A stretch of 64,000 nt of DNA from NCBI GenBank assembly GCA_958450365.1, contig CAUEEP010000300.1:112742-176741 (forward strand). Reading direction: 5' to 3'. This DNA is from Mesorhabditis belari (lineage: Eukaryota; Nematoda; Chromadorea; Rhabditida; Rhabditidae). Below, in pieces: positions 21,315-33,990 of this stretch. How positions within the stretch are numbered: the first letter of the stretch is position 1; every line of letters starts with the position of its first letter. The position numbers and the translations under genes are program-made. The notes beneath the pieces are model-generated. The model was given only the letters and a program-made list of their open reading frames with translations, made no database searches and had not been told where the DNA came from.

Positions 21315-24300
21315 GTATATTTGTATTTTTGCTCTTTCCCTATTGTGATTTTCCGAAGAACTCTGTCGTTTTTCCATTCTTCTGAACTTTCATTTCCTTT
21401 GATTTCCTTTCAGTGATTACCCACATTTTACACGCTTGTATACCATAATCTTCATTTTGTGAACCTTTTTCCATTAACCTGCTGTTAGTCATTGACCTTC
21501 TCTAATGTTTCAGAATCGTCAAGAGCAAACCATCTTTAAAATTACTATTCCTTCGAATTAGTTGGTTGATTGCTTGCTGTCAACGTTCGATTATTTTTAG
21601 TCCGTATCGAGTCCTGTGATTCTTGATTTGCTCGATTTTTCAAGATTCAAGAATCTATATCTCACCGGTTTAAATCTAAATAAAATGCATAAGCAACTGA
21701 TATTGGCAAAAAAGCAACCCAGGTCAACTGCCAGACTCCTTCAATGAATACGATTCCGCAGATGAAAATTTTCACTCCGACAAAAGCTCTGGCTTTCGCT
21801 CTACAGTTTTCAAATGTACGGTGTGCTTTTTGACTTTTGATTGTTTACAGGTTTCAATTGACAGAATCTTGCTTACCATTTTGTTACACGAAACTCCAAC
21901 CAGGGAAGTGCACCCACTTAAGGTGAACTTTTGGATGACTTTTGGTCTTTCAACACTTAACTTTGTTTTATTTTTATTTTTCACAAGGTATCATACTGAA
22001 TTTTTATATAGAATTCTATAAATAAGAATTCTAGAATAGACTCTCTTTCTGCTTTCCTAAAAGAAATCGCCAGCAAAGATTGTGCAGAAAATAGGTGGTG
22101 AAAGATCGTTTATTCTGTCCTTTTTGTGGGTGGTAAAGTTTTGTCTGTTACTTCACTTTTTATCATCAATGTTGAGCTGTGAATGTTCAATCTTTTTCAT
22201 AAACCTCAATACAAAAAATTCATTGTGATACTTCCTGAAATCGAAAACTAAAACAATTTTAAGTGTTGGATGGTCAAATAAAAAGAAAAACAAAGGATGG
22301 AAATGAACTCAAGCAAAAAATGAAGAAATCGTATCGTACATAAGCCTTAATTGAGCGCACTTCCCTTGCGAGTTTACCCTGTTTCTTCGATATTTGTGAG
22401 CGTATTTGTTGAAGTCTGTGATCTGTCGACGATCAACGATTTGAAAGATGTACCTGAAATTTGACGATCGACCTTTGTCTAGCTCCTAAGAATTACGATC
22501 TGTTGGACTTAATCTGTGATTTTCTCTTTCTCTTTCCCTTTTCCCCTTTTTTCTCAGACAATGATGCCCCTTTGTGATGACACGAATCGGTGATAAGCAA
22601 GAGAATTTGCGACTTGCACTCATAAATTTTCACTTCGAATTACTCATAAATTCTATCGACTTGTTTACGCATCCCGAAAAAAAACTGAAAATTATCCCTT
22701 TTCAGATTTCTTGGCCTCGAAAAATGTCAAAAAAAATCCCCCTTGACAATAAATCCCCAAGAAACTCCTCAACTTTTGCCCATTTTGCCCATTTTTTCTT
22801 TGTTTTCTTGACTCTTCCCCGATTTTCAAGGGCAATATTTCATTTCGAAGCAGTTTCGAGTTGAGAAATCACCTTTTCTGTCTCTTTTTCCTATCCTAAT
22901 CAAGATCAACCCCGAGAAACGTTTTTGCTTAAAGAATTTCCCCATTTTTTTAAAACTTTTTACGAATTATGGATGTCATTGATTAAGAAAATGTTAAGAA
23001 ATAGAAATTTTTGCGATTTTTACAAACTCGGATTCTGGTAGGGAAGAGTTTGAACGATTTTCTGCGCTATGGATTCGAAAAGGTATCCTAAAAACTTTTG
23101 CACACTTGTTTTGGAAGGCACTTGAGCTGAAAAAGTGATTATTTGATTTTGCGGCAGTTTTTTTTGGAGTCCCGGGGATGCCTGTTGTAGATCGAACAAC
23201 AGATAACCACCCCACCCCTCCCCTGCCTCCATTTGCTTCAAAAATGATAAACCATTCCCCTTTCGCCCATCTAGTTCATCAAATTATGCCCCTTTTCGCT
23301 TTTTGCCCGCCAATTCCACCCTGCACAATTGATGTGTTTATTATGCAGCGCCCCTTGCCTTTCCCTTGTCAATTTCTGCCTGAAAATTGAGAAATTTGTC
23401 ACCCACCGTTAGCCATTCGTCTAGTTGGATGCCACAGTAGCTTTAAATTTAATTATTTACTTTGAAAGACGATTTTTGAAATTTTAGCTTATCATGGTTG
23501 AAAGAGAGCAAGAGATTTTCTTGAAAATTTTCGATTCTATCGAGAATTTACATACTTCTTAGTGGATTCGGGAGCGCATTGGATAATCAGCGCTTAAAAA
23601 GAGCTTTAAAAAGAGCTTTAAAAAGAAATCTTATTTTGTTGATTGATCGAGAGCGCCGGCGACAGTGGTTTTGATTGAACGATCTCGAGAAGGGCCGATC
23701 CGAGATTCGATCGCTTCTTGGGTGTAAAAAGTGTGCTGTCTTTTCGAAAAGTTAATCTAACTATTCCTAGTGACATTTGAATAGGGTTTTCTGTTTTTTT
23801 TCGGCCAAATTCGATTGGTACTCGATGGCCGTTTTTGGCTTTTCAAACATTCTCGATTTTGACAATATGCATAGAATCGTCAATCTTACCGTTTCCAAGT
23901 CTCTACCAATTCTCAAAATATCCGTCAAAGTCAATCAACCACTTCCCATCTTCCCTTCTTCCTTTCTTCCTTATTCCTTTCTCTTCACTATTTGTGATTT
24001 CCCTGGGTGATTGATGTCTCCTTTGGGAAAATCGGGCGCGACTCCTAGCCTCTAAATTTTGACTCTATTGATATTTTTAGTCATTTACCCGCAAACCCTG
24101 ACACTTCTTTGAATTTATTACCGATTTAGAGAGATTTATTGCTTTTCGAGCCTTTTCCTTTACTGCAAAACTGTTGAAATCTTGATCCAACTCGATCCAA
24201 CTCGACCCAACTCCAATCTTCATCTAATCTAACTCATTCGCTGTTGAAGTCTTGTTGCTGTCGCTCGTTTTTATATCCTAGTCTCAGCTCTTTCAGCAAG

Positions 24301-24350
24301 ATCATCAAGATCACATTCTTTAGAAAATAACTAGCCTAACTATTGGAGAA
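21315..24350. other. 3' flank of copy E, a direct repeat (22410-22690), otherwise no gene seen
   Basis: Positions 21317-21660 are the shared 3' flank. Positions 22410-22690 repeat 2374-2683. Other frames, for example 22574-22864 and 23178-23390, are low-complexity or unconserved and I do not support them. GAAAATT/pyrimidine-rich sequence fills 22700-24300. Confidence 0.5.
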
Positions 24351-24530
24351 ATGTCGGATATTAAAGCAACCAAGAACAATCAAGAACCCGGACTGAGAAC
24401 TTCTCGCTTAGGCAGCATATTCCTCAGATCTAACATCAGATTACCGTTCATTTTGATCAGTGGATCAATGGAAAATGCCCTAGAGCACTTTGAAGATGAA
24501 AAAGATACCAAAAAATGGGTACAGAATTAG
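24351..24530 (+). CDS. Possible short coding exon, unknown
   Basis: An ATG after GGAGAA opens 59 codons (MSDIKATKNNQEPGLRTSR ...) ending at TAG 24528-24530, or spliced at a donor GTACAG (24519). The composition is coding-like (charged N-terminus, no repeats). Joining it to the kinase-like exon at 25268 puts that exon out of frame, so it is not part of that gene as modelled. It may be a separate small gene or chance. Confidence 0.25.
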   Translation: MSDIKATKNNQEPGLRTSRLGSIFLRSNIRLPFILISGSMENALEHFEDEKDTKKWVQN

Positions 24531-25298
24531 TATAGACTTTAGTAGACTCAAAATCAAAGATTTTTGACTCAAAGATTCAAAGATTGAGGCGAGAAGAATT
24601 CGCCCTCTACTAAGTAAAATAGGGGAAAGTTTCTTTCTAAAATAGGGAAAAGAAAAAGATGAAAATTTTTTTGTATTGATTCAAGGTCGTTTTATTGAAG
24701 AAAGATTTCTTTTTGAAATTGACTATTGGCCAACCGAATAGTTTATGGCTTAATCTAGCTGTCTGTACCTGTACCCGTTCTCGGTTTTAGCTTAAAAAGC
24801 TTAGAAAATTCCACAATATAGACTTAAACAGGCTATTGGAGGGTTGAGAACGATTTAGGGAACGTTTTGAAAACAGTTTAGATTATGGGGCCTTCTCTAG
24901 CTTCTTTCAAATTCTTCTTTAAACAAAAACTACTCGAATCTGACCGCCGATTTCCATTTGATCAGCTTAATTTTAGTCACTTTTGACAAAGGAATAACGA
25001 AATTTGATCAATTGGGCTCAAAATTGAGCCAATCGAATGAAAACTGGCAACGAAACTGCGGTTTATCAGAAAATTTACAATTTACATTCGAGAATTGACT
25101 CTGCCACTCGATCATTGAAGCCTTTTTCTCGATTTTGTCAATTTTTTCTCCCAATTTTTCATCGTCGCCTCTTTTTCTTGACTTGAAAATCCCTGGGGAT
25201 TTGTTGAAAAGTCCGTTTGTCGGTCAAAATGTCCGTTTCTCTCAGCTAAAAACCTTTCAACTTTCAGATATGTAAAACAGCTGAAAAATGTTGAAAGA

Positions 25299-27899
25299 AT
25301 GGGCAAAGAAATAATTTTTCTGATTATTCTTGTTTCCCTACTGGCGATCAACTATCGAAAAGATCTCTGGAAAGTCGCTTTGTGGCTGGAAGATGCGCAT
25401 TTCCCGTTGGAAGGTCGGTTTTCAGATTTCAGATTTCAGATTCCCTGCTGCACCCTAAATTGCTCGAAGTCTCGAAAATCCCTTATCAGAATCTATCGAT
25501 GTGGGGTTGGAAAATGTAGATCTGACGATGAGATCTTGTGGGGGATTAGAGTGTTGACCTTCTGTGCAAAACTTGGAAACCGTAAAATCGGCATCAACTC
25601 GGCTCGGCGGGGTGCACTACGATTAGGGAAAACACGGCGTTATTGCTGATCATCGGAAATTTGCCAATCGGGCCCGAAGATCAGTTAGCCAGGTCAGAAG
25701 CCAGGCTCAAGACTGTCTGACTGTCTTGAGCTTCCAGCCAGCGCCGGCATGCACTTTTGTGTGCGCAGGTCAGAACTACCAAACAATAAGTTCACGAGGT
25801 GTTCAGTATTTACGGCGACTTCTTTTTCGTATCTCCCAAGCGCCAATTTCAACCCTAATATGTTAAATGTTATCTGAAAATGATCAAGCGCTTAATATTG
25901 GCTACGTTTAAGTTTTGTAACGGCCCAGGAAACGAGCTTTGCTTTCGTTGTTTCCATTCAATTCAACAATCTTACAATTAGTTTTGACCTTCATTGTGGT
26001 CCGGCTACGAAAAGTTCCAGATTCTCCACTCGGCTCCAACATGGAAATAGATTTCTTTCTCATTTCAAAGAGAAACACAAAATTTATTTGCGACTGAAAA
26101 TTCAAATTTAACATGAAAGCATCTCGAAATCATTCTTTACTTTTATTTCTTTAAAGTTTCCCGTTTGGAGAAGTACAAAACATTTTACAAGCCATTGAAT
26201 AGGGCTAAATGAATAGCGCGCCTGGCTAAATCACGGGCACATCAAGTTAAAGAGTAAAATGATCAAGAAAATGAAAGCAAAGCTATTCTTTTGAAGATTA
26301 TTGAAAAGTCAGCTCTAGGCTTCTTTAAAAACCTTAAAAACTTCTCTTCTAACCCTCCAATTTCATCCAAATCAGTCTTAAAGCTAAATGAAACCAATTT
26401 AGATTCACCCGTGTTTCCGCTTGGCGCTTCGTTAATCAAATCAAGTGACGGACTAAGAATACCTGGCTTAAATGGTTGGTCTTTCATCAGCTTTTTACGA
26501 CAATATGCTAACGTTAAAAGAATCTAAACAAAAAAAAGCGAAAATTCATATTTTTTGCCGCACTAATTACAAGACGTAGATTCAACTACTGTTTTTAGCC
26601 TCAATCAAATGCATCGATCGATCAATTATCCCAAAATATCCCGTCTTGGGCGAGGGATGGAATAAACGAGTCTACTCTTTTGAGGAATTCGCTCTAAAAA
26701 CTCCGCACCTTAGCGGCCACTCGATGCGCCTTTGTCAGAAGAAATTTTTCACGAAAATCGACTCGGTACGGGAATTTTTCTACAGATTTAGCCGATCTAG
26801 AACACACGACACTTAAAAAACCAATTTCCAGGAGAAACTCTGCCAATTGCAGCTTCGCGAGTCTTTCCTCCGCGAAATCCTCTGGCTCAAACGGCTAGAA
26901 AATGACCCGAATGTGCCTAACGTGGGTCGATTTCGAATTGAAAGTTCATCCTGGAACGCACAAGGCTTACTCTAAAAGTTTTAAGCTCGAAACTCGCTTT
27001 GGGAATTCTATCTTATTCGGGGTGATAAATGGCTTTGAAAATGAAATCTGTACAAGTTAAACTGGAAAACGCTAGTTTTCATCGAGTTTCCATTTCTAGC
27101 TGTTCTCCTACTGTGCCGAGCTGGATAACTACTCGATTTTGATTGAAAAAGGCCAGCCAGTGACTACTTTATCCCTGCTGGCTGTCACTTTACAGCAACG
27201 GATCGCCATCGTCCATCAGATCACCGGTTTCCTCCTCCGCAACTCCGAGATCGATTTTCGGGACTTTCGAAGGCAACAAGTTCGTGAACTACTGCTGTGA
27301 GCTCCAGATCGAAGAAATTTCAAGAAAATTTCAAATTTCAGTTCGTTCTCAACGCCGAGCTCATCCCGTTATTCGTCGACTTTGATGATGTTGTCAAGAA
27401 GGGGAACGGCGGCGGTAATTGTTTTAAAAATCAGCATTTTGGCTTGAAGCAAGGGAACAATCATAAATCGTTCAGATGACACAAAAACAGCCACTCAAAT
27501 CTATCGATCAATGATTTACGAGTTTCTCGCCGTTGGAGCAAACGAGACCCAGGTGAAATATCGTCAAAAAAGCATTATAGCCAAAAAATCTCGCTGATAT
27601 CTAAATCCTGGATGTCAGCTTCAAAAAAGGTCGAGTTACTGTAGCTTGATCACTATTTATAACAGACTAGTTTAACAGACCAGCGCTCTATGACCTCAAG
27701 TCCAAGAAAACACTATAAAACAGTTAACTCGCTTTTTTAAGGTCAAATTTCTAAATTCTGGATGTCATGCTACAAAAAGAAGCTATTTTACGGCGTCTAG
27801 ATCACTTTTTAGCTCTCCACCCTTCGTGACCTCGATCAAGTACACGACCGTGGCCAGCTCTCCGTTCATCTTCTAGACGATTTTTTGAGTAGATTGTAA
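25299..27899 (+). CDS. Secretory-pathway kinase-like protein resembling VLK/PKDCC
   Basis: The supported exons after the first are 26599-26765, 26832-26921, 27100-27279, 27342-27414, 27476-27552 and 27813-27899 (TAA); all phases agree. The first exon starts at ATG 25299, behind a CTTTCAG acceptor, with a signal peptide or anchor (EIIFLIILVSLLAI) at residues 4-17. The glycine loop reads LGEGWNKRVY. Further on are FLREILWLKRLENDPNVPNL, ILIEKGQPV, then DFRRQQFVL and LFVDFDDV. These match the order and wording of human PKDCC (GAPV, DFRPRQFVL, TDLDD) as I know it. VLK phosphorylates tyrosines of secretory-pathway and extracellular proteins. The exon or exons between 25413 and 26599 are unresolved. 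The protein is shorter than PKDCC (about 490), and activity is uncertain. Confidence 0.6.
25705..25731. other. Perfect 9-bp hairpin inside the kinase-like gene's large intron
   Basis: GCTCAAGAC (25705-25713), a 9-nt loop, then GTCTTGAGC (25723-25731). It lies in a GC-richer patch (25660-25760). No function is evident. Confidence 0.4.
25985..26045 (-). repeat. Inverted copy of the 13407-13455 segment
   Basis: On the minus strand it reads MLEPSGESGTFRSRTTM again. It lies in the unresolved intron of the kinase-like gene. The remaining sequence 26050-26590 shows no further coding exon I can support. Confidence 0.5.
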
Positions 27900-28201
27900 G
27901 ATCTGGAGGGCACTAGGCTGATTGTCCAGTAAAAAGACTGTACTTTTACTGTAAATTTCTTTACCCTAAACCTCATGCTTTCCATTTTTGATAATTTCAC
28001 TATTTGATTCCTATTTGACACATCGATTTTCTAATTTTATGCGGGTTCTTACAGTATTTTTAGCGATATTTCAATGCAATGCACTTTATTCTTGAATGCC
28101 TTGCTTTTTCTTTCATTTTTTTTGGCCAGTTTACAGGCTATTTTGTAGATAGTTTTTGTGTGTAATCGGATAAATTTGAATTATCAAAAGTGTTTTTGAA
28201 A

Positions 28202-28494
28202 TCAATTCCTCTGCCGTTGATTCGGGTTCACTGTGGCGAAGATTTGATCCTGTAAATGAAAAATTCTTAAAGAAAATAGACAACAACCTTTTTCACAACC
28301 GCATACAAATCTTGATCATCGAGGCGCCGTTTGTACCACAACTAAACAGGTATACGGTAGAGATTCAATTCACTTACGGCTGGATTCTTAAAGAAAGCTG
28401 ACTAGATTTCTTGAGCCTAAGCCAAGCCTGAGCCTAAGCCTGAGCCTAAGCCAAAGCCAAGCCTGAGCCTAAGCCAACTTACCCTTTGCACCAC
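28202..28494 (-). CDS. 3' end of a small gene of unknown family
   Basis: Three exons on the minus strand, all phase 0: 28401-28378 (SAFFKNPA), 28341-28288 (LWYKRRLDDQDLYAVVKK) and 28249-28202 (DQIFATVNPNQRQRN, stop TGA). Lengths are 24, 54 and 48 nt, each with a good donor and acceptor. A 12-nt microexon at 28494-28483, flanked by CCTTAG and GTAAGT, would fit in the same phase upstream. The intron between them holds the GCCTAA-like repeat at 28405-28480. The start of the gene is not found. I do not recognise the protein; its size and charge would suit a small mitochondrial or chromatin-associated protein, but that is a guess. Confidence 0.5.
28405..28480. repeat. Degenerate GCCTAA/GCCTGA hexamer run
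   Basis: Tandem hexamers GCCTAA, GCCTGA and GCCAAA alternate. GCCTAA is the complement of the nematode telomere unit TTAGGC. A longer run is at 55813-55960. Both lie in introns. Confidence 0.6.
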
Positions 28495-28499
28495 CTAAG

Positions 28500-29407
28500 G
28501 AAAGAGATAGCAGAAAGGCCATTGATTTACGATCGGCCATAATAAACCAATAAACCATTGTCATTGCTTTTGGCAGATTAGAACAAGCCTAGACTAGGGC
28601 CGGAAACAGGTATCAATAGATAGATATGGTCGGTCAGGCCAGAGCTTCTGGCATTAGAATCAGCAGCAAGTCTATTTTCATGAGCTCAATGTCAACCAGT
28701 GGACCGAACCTTGCTTTTGACCAGCAGCCGATCTGTCTTACATCCTTACATCCTTACAAGGGACATGGGATGAAAACGATCCTTTAGTTTAGAAGGCTGG
28801 CCAGATCTGGATCAACGACAGGTCAAGTAAAGTCATCCAGAAGCAGAGTCTGGCCTGGCCTTGGCCACTGGGTCTGAGATTCGACCAGAACAACCAGACC
28901 TGGCATTCGACCCGGCTCTAGACCCGGAACTCTGGAATCCGGTGGTCAATTTCCTATTCCAAAACCTTGAACACACCCGTTTGCGGCTGTCTGGAAACTG
29001 GCGCAAAAGTGGGTGTGCAAAAGTGGGTGTGCACAAACCATAATTCGTGCTTACTGCCTCGTTGTTTTGTAAAGAGTCAATCACCTCAAAAAATCTAGAT
29101 TTCAAAATTGTGTTAGATTCATTAAAATGAAAGATGAAACGTTTTCAAGAAAAACTTGCATATGAGATGTAGTTCTCTGTCGCGTCTCTGATGTTGTTCA
29201 TCGCCTCTTCGACCTTATTGCTGTCGAGCTCGATTCCCCTAGATTGATCGAGGCTATTGTGGAACTTGTGGCTTGTGAAAAGCGTTGAAACTACGAATGT
29301 TGTTGTATTGTTTGGAAGGCGTCACATCGCAACCCGTTGCACCAAGGGTAAAGAAATGGCTGAAAAAGGATCGCTCAGATTCCTTGAGGCCAGCTTCGGC
29401 TTCCAGG
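28500..29407. other. No gene seen
   Basis: Moderately GC-rich sequence with short tandem CATCCTTA and GGCCTGG stretches. Frames such as 28861-29043 and 28833-29105 overlap on both strands and look like composition effects. Confidence 0.4.
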
Positions 29408-29941
29408 CCTGGCCTTGTCTATTTTCTTTGTCTGCCAATCTCTGATCTTGTGGATTGGCCTTCTCAGCCGCGATACAAGACCTAAACAGCGGCACCAGTG
29501 ACTCGAAAGTTTGCAAAATCTCGACAGCTCAGCGTTGGCAACCCAACAATGCCCATATTAAGCATGAAACGTTGCGTGCAATTCGTGTTCTTGTGATAGA
29601 TCGATACTAGAAGACTGTTAAAGAAAGGTAAATTGCATGATTTGGCCTTGAATGCCCAGACCGAATGCCCAATGCGAAAGAGTCAAGTTCTGTTCATTCT
29701 AGGCCGAGCCAAAGCCAAGGTTTTAAGCCAATTCAATGGTAAGGCAAATGTCCCACTGGCCTCTCTGGCCTGTGGGATCTGGCCAAGACTTCTCATGGTC
29801 GAGTTTTGATCGAATCTGAACAAGATCTAGCCTGATTCTGGTTGAAATTATGCTTATAGTAAGATATTCTTTTGATTCAACAGTCAAAAAAGTCAAATCC
29901 GATCAAAACCTGTTCAAAAAACTCACGATCCGTACAATCCT
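29408..29941. repeat. Second copy of the 17328-18043 block
   Basis: Same orientation as the first copy, with a deletion corresponding to 17745-17855 and many point differences. On its high-coordinate side, the minus strand at 29942-30110 reads a hydrophobic stretch (FFFLISYLLWIICGDADL) before a GATCGTGAGT donor, as a signal-peptide exon would. The first copy does not have this exon. Confidence 0.5.
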
Positions 29942-30724
29942 CCCGATTCGTCAAATCCGCATCACCGCAAATGATCCAAAGTAAATAGCTTATCAAAAAA
30001 AAGAATTTCCATCGATTTTTCTCATTTTTGAAAACAATCCAATATCGCTCGTGCATAACATAACAAATACGACTTACACAGTTTAAAGCATCACAAACAG
30101 CTCTGGAAATAATCACAAAAGGGAACTCTTGACAAAAAAGGAAACGACCGTTGTTATGAGAACAATCGCCAGCAAACAAGAGATATATACTTTATTCATA
30201 AAGCGTTGAAAAAGTGGGCAAATAAAGAATCACAGGCCTTGATATGGATTAAAAAAATATCGAATGTTTACAGGAACCAACGAAGCTTGCGAAATTCAAA
30301 GCAAAAACATAAGGGTGAGGTTCTTTATGCCATTTGAGAAAGCGAAAAAGGAATTTGTTTGGCGTAAAGTTAAAGGAAGGGCATTTCAAAGTTTTTCTGT
30401 ATGAAGTTTCAAAGACCCTGACCTTGACAGAAATTTGGACCTAGTAAGACGAAAAGGGCCTCTCATGAAAACTCAACGCTGTTCGAAGAAATAGAAAATA
30501 AAATGAGGCCAGATTGGTCACACTTGACGATTTTAAAACATTCAAGAAGGTCAATGACTAACAGCAGGTTAATGGAAAAAAAGGTTCACAAAAAGCAGAC
30601 CATGGAATATCAAATGTGGGTAATCATTGAAACGAAATCACAAGCAATGAAAGTTCAGGAGAATGGAAAAACCGACAGAATTCTTCGGAAAATCACAATA
30701 GGGAAAGAGCAAAATACAAATATA

Positions 30725-33152
30725 CCTATGGATACGATGCGTCAAAATCGATGTAGATGAGCCTGTCCCCCCATGCCCCAATATCCCGCTTGAACTCCAC
30801 ATACGAGCCATGTTTCAGTGGCTTTGAGATCCAGAATCCGATTCTGATATTGAAGCCGAATGAGGTCACGAACAAAGATACCTGAAAATGTAAAATTCTC
30901 GCATAGTTGATAAAAAATTAACAACAGAATACCACCATCAACATATTTTTAAGCCTGAATCGTCAATCAATCATGTTATGTAGTTATAAACACTAGTCTA
31001 GATAAAAACTTGAAGTCTGGATTTTGTAGCCTATCGTATGGATTTTGTGTCCTATAGTCCTATAGGTAATTTAAAACAGCATACCTTTCTCCGCATCCCA
31101 CAGCTTCACCACATCATCCGAAGCTGTCACCAAAAGTCCGGAGTCGAGCAATTGCAATGAAGTGATGAGCGACGTATGACCATTTCCGCCATGTAAGTGG
31201 TGAAGGCACGAGCCACCCTCACGAATGTCCCAAACCTAAAGAAATGGAAGTAGTTTTCATAGGATTGATTAAACACACCTTAACTTCCGGGTCGTGAGGA
31301 ATATCGGACATTTTGGAGGCCAAAATGTTTCCGCGTAACTGCACCTTAATAGAAAGGAGCGGTGACCATTCATGCAAGACAAGATGTGTGATGCATGCTG
31401 AAAGAAACTAATATAGATGACATTGTAACAGAATAGTGAAAAAGTAAAACGCACTTCCTCTTTGCACATCCCAGACCCGAATCGTTCCGTCACGACTACC
31501 CGACACGACAAGATCGCGCTCTGGCTCAAACTAAAACAGAATCCTGCTTAAAGCGAAAATTTGACAATTGAACTCACCAAAAGTGAAGTAACTTCACTTG
31601 TGTGACCCGTCAGCGTGTGCAAACACTTTTCCGTGTGTAGATGCCAAACCTAATAGAATATTATAAATTGCACTAATAACTGTATAAACCTTTACGGTAC
31701 AATCACGGCCATCAAATACAACCCGTATTCCATCAAATTGCAAATAATTCTGAAATTTAACTTTGTTCAAGCCATAACTTTAATACACATACCACATACC
31801 ACGCCTCGCCAGCCAAAATGTGAAGGCATTTTCCGTCGACAATGTCCCAGACTCGGAGTGTTTGATCCGACGAGCCAGAAACAAGACGAAAACATTACAG
31901 TCTTGGCTAAAACAGAAAATTCCAATCACTCACGTTGTGCCATGTAGACGGATGCATCGAATCTCATCCGTATGTCCCCGCAGAACATGAAGCTGTGCAC
32001 CGGTTTGACCACACAAAACGTCCACCGTTCCACGTTGAAACCCGGTACTGAAATATTACAATAGACTTTGTTCTCATACGAGTTTTTGTTTGATACTTTT
32101 TAGCTTCATTGGCAACACTTATGAATTGCACTAGCTATAGTCTATTAGCCAACCTGACAATGTATTTGCCATCTTCGCTCACTTGATACGAATCACCGGG
32201 ACCGTTCTGGCGAGCTAGATTGAAAGCCGGCAAAATGAAGACGTAAAACAATAGTTAAACGAAACAAACTTGAGCATCATCAACATTCCAGACCTGCAAC
32301 GTATGATAATCAGAAGTAGTAACAATACGACCAGAGTGAACTTGTATCTCTTCCTGAAAGCGGTGTCCATAGACCTAAAAACAATTTTTATAGCCAAAAC
32401 ATTTATTCAAACCTTTTGGACAGTGCTTGATTGAATCGCTCGGGATCGCCAATTCGAAATGATTCGCTTCTTTCGCAAGTACAGCGACTTCCATGGCGAA
32501 CGCTCATAACATCTAGAAAACACTTCATTTCGCAATAAGTTAGGTAACTAACTGTCCATATGCGACCTCACGTGCTTGTCGATTCTGCTGTGCTACTTGA
32601 AAGTCCATATGTGAACAGATTGTGATTCCCGCTTGCTGTGCTCGATTCGCCGCCCAACCTCCGAGAAAACGAAAACTAAAAAAACGTTTGAGACGAGTCT
32701 TTTACAATCGATTTCCTAAATATGAACCAGTTTATCTAAACAAACGTTATCATATGTTTTCTCTCGCCTTATATCATTGTTTGCTTTGGAATCAATAACA
32801 TTATTATCCTATATTTTACAAGTCTTAAAATCTAGCCTTATAAATCTATCAGATATGTACTTTTAAGTGTTATATTATCGGCTCAAAACTGTAACAAACC
32901 TTGGCGCATCAAATTCCACATATCCGTTCTCGAAACATTTCTGTCGCCATGTCTGATCGTCTTCACAAATCCGTTGCCACGTCCGCGAAAGGCCAGCACA
33001 AGTCATCAAATCGCGCGGTGTCAGATGGGCGATGATGCGATAAGCAATCTACAATTAAACAATTACTCCCACAGGCTTTGACAAACCTCCTTTGGCAATT
33101 GTGATAAGAAGTCCTTTTGGAACAATGGTTGGTTCTCCGGCCTGTTCGACAT
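30725..33152 (-). pseudogene. F-box/WD40 (SEL-10/FBXW7-like) copy F, probably disabled
   Basis: ATG 33152 opens [19 protein letters not shown]; the F-box exon is complete ([15 protein letters not shown]). The linker ([13 protein letters not shown]), blades and VKLWDAEK are readable. Two defects are visible. The acceptor of the blade 2 exon reads TTTTGCC instead of TTTAGCC near 32235, and the only nearby AG would shift the frame. In the last exon a net 5-nt change near 30770 shifts the C-terminus, which ends at a TGA near 30742 instead of at the ancestral TAG 30727-30725. Expression of a damaged protein remains possible. Confidence 0.7.
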
Positions 33153-33199
33153 CTCCCCTAAATGAAAAATTACAGCAGAGATAACACCGTAATTAATAA

Positions 33200-33990
33200 A
33201 AGAAAAAGTCTCGGAATACTAAAAAAATACTATAACTAGCTACCGTAAATACTGTAATATTGAGAAGAATGAACGGATTGAGAAGAATGAAATTTATGGC
33301 AAAAAGTTTCTTTAAATATACGAAAGGAGCACGTTTTAGAACGCGCCATCAAGAGGTTTACGGTAGAACCGTAGATTGCTTCAAATTCTGCCGGTAAACT
33401 TCACCTTACCTACGAGGATGTACACAAAACCATATTTGGTGGTTATACTTTTCAGAAAGCTCTTTTTCATTTTTAGCACTTCACCCACAAAATACCCTTT
33501 TGTGGACATACTGGTAGGCAAGGTGAAGTTTATCGCCAGAATTTATAGCCCCGCTCGGGTGTTGGAGCTACGGGGGCGAAAATTTACTTCTACAAATAAA
33601 CTTGTCTATTTTCGTGGATAGTTTGAAATTAATTGAAATTTCACAAATTTTGATACATTATATTTATGAGGGAGGACACTCGTACATTCCTAGATTTATT
33701 TTGATAGAAAAGAAATCGGAGAAACTCTTTCACTCATCTAAATAATAAAATTGACGCTTACGATTTTAAAACTATTATAATGCCAAAAAATGCATTATAA
33801 TGCTATTATAATGCAACGTTAGTTGCTTGCCATACTCTATCGAGCATGGGTGTGTTGAAGGTGGGTTTATCAGGATTGGGGAAAACTGCATTATCGCCCC
33901 CCACTGAAGAAGTCCCTGCCCTCCGCACACCGCTGTAGCATCGCTCCGCGCGCCCGGATAGAACGCGCCATCTTGTCATGCAGAAGATTG
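33200..33990. repeat. 5' flank of copy F
   Basis: Positions 33200-33560 match 365-720 and 9065-9420; 33640-33990 matches 750-1040 and 9400-9660. A local duplication of the AAGGTGAAGTTTATCGCC motif is seen at 33395 (inverted) and 33519. Confidence 0.65.
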
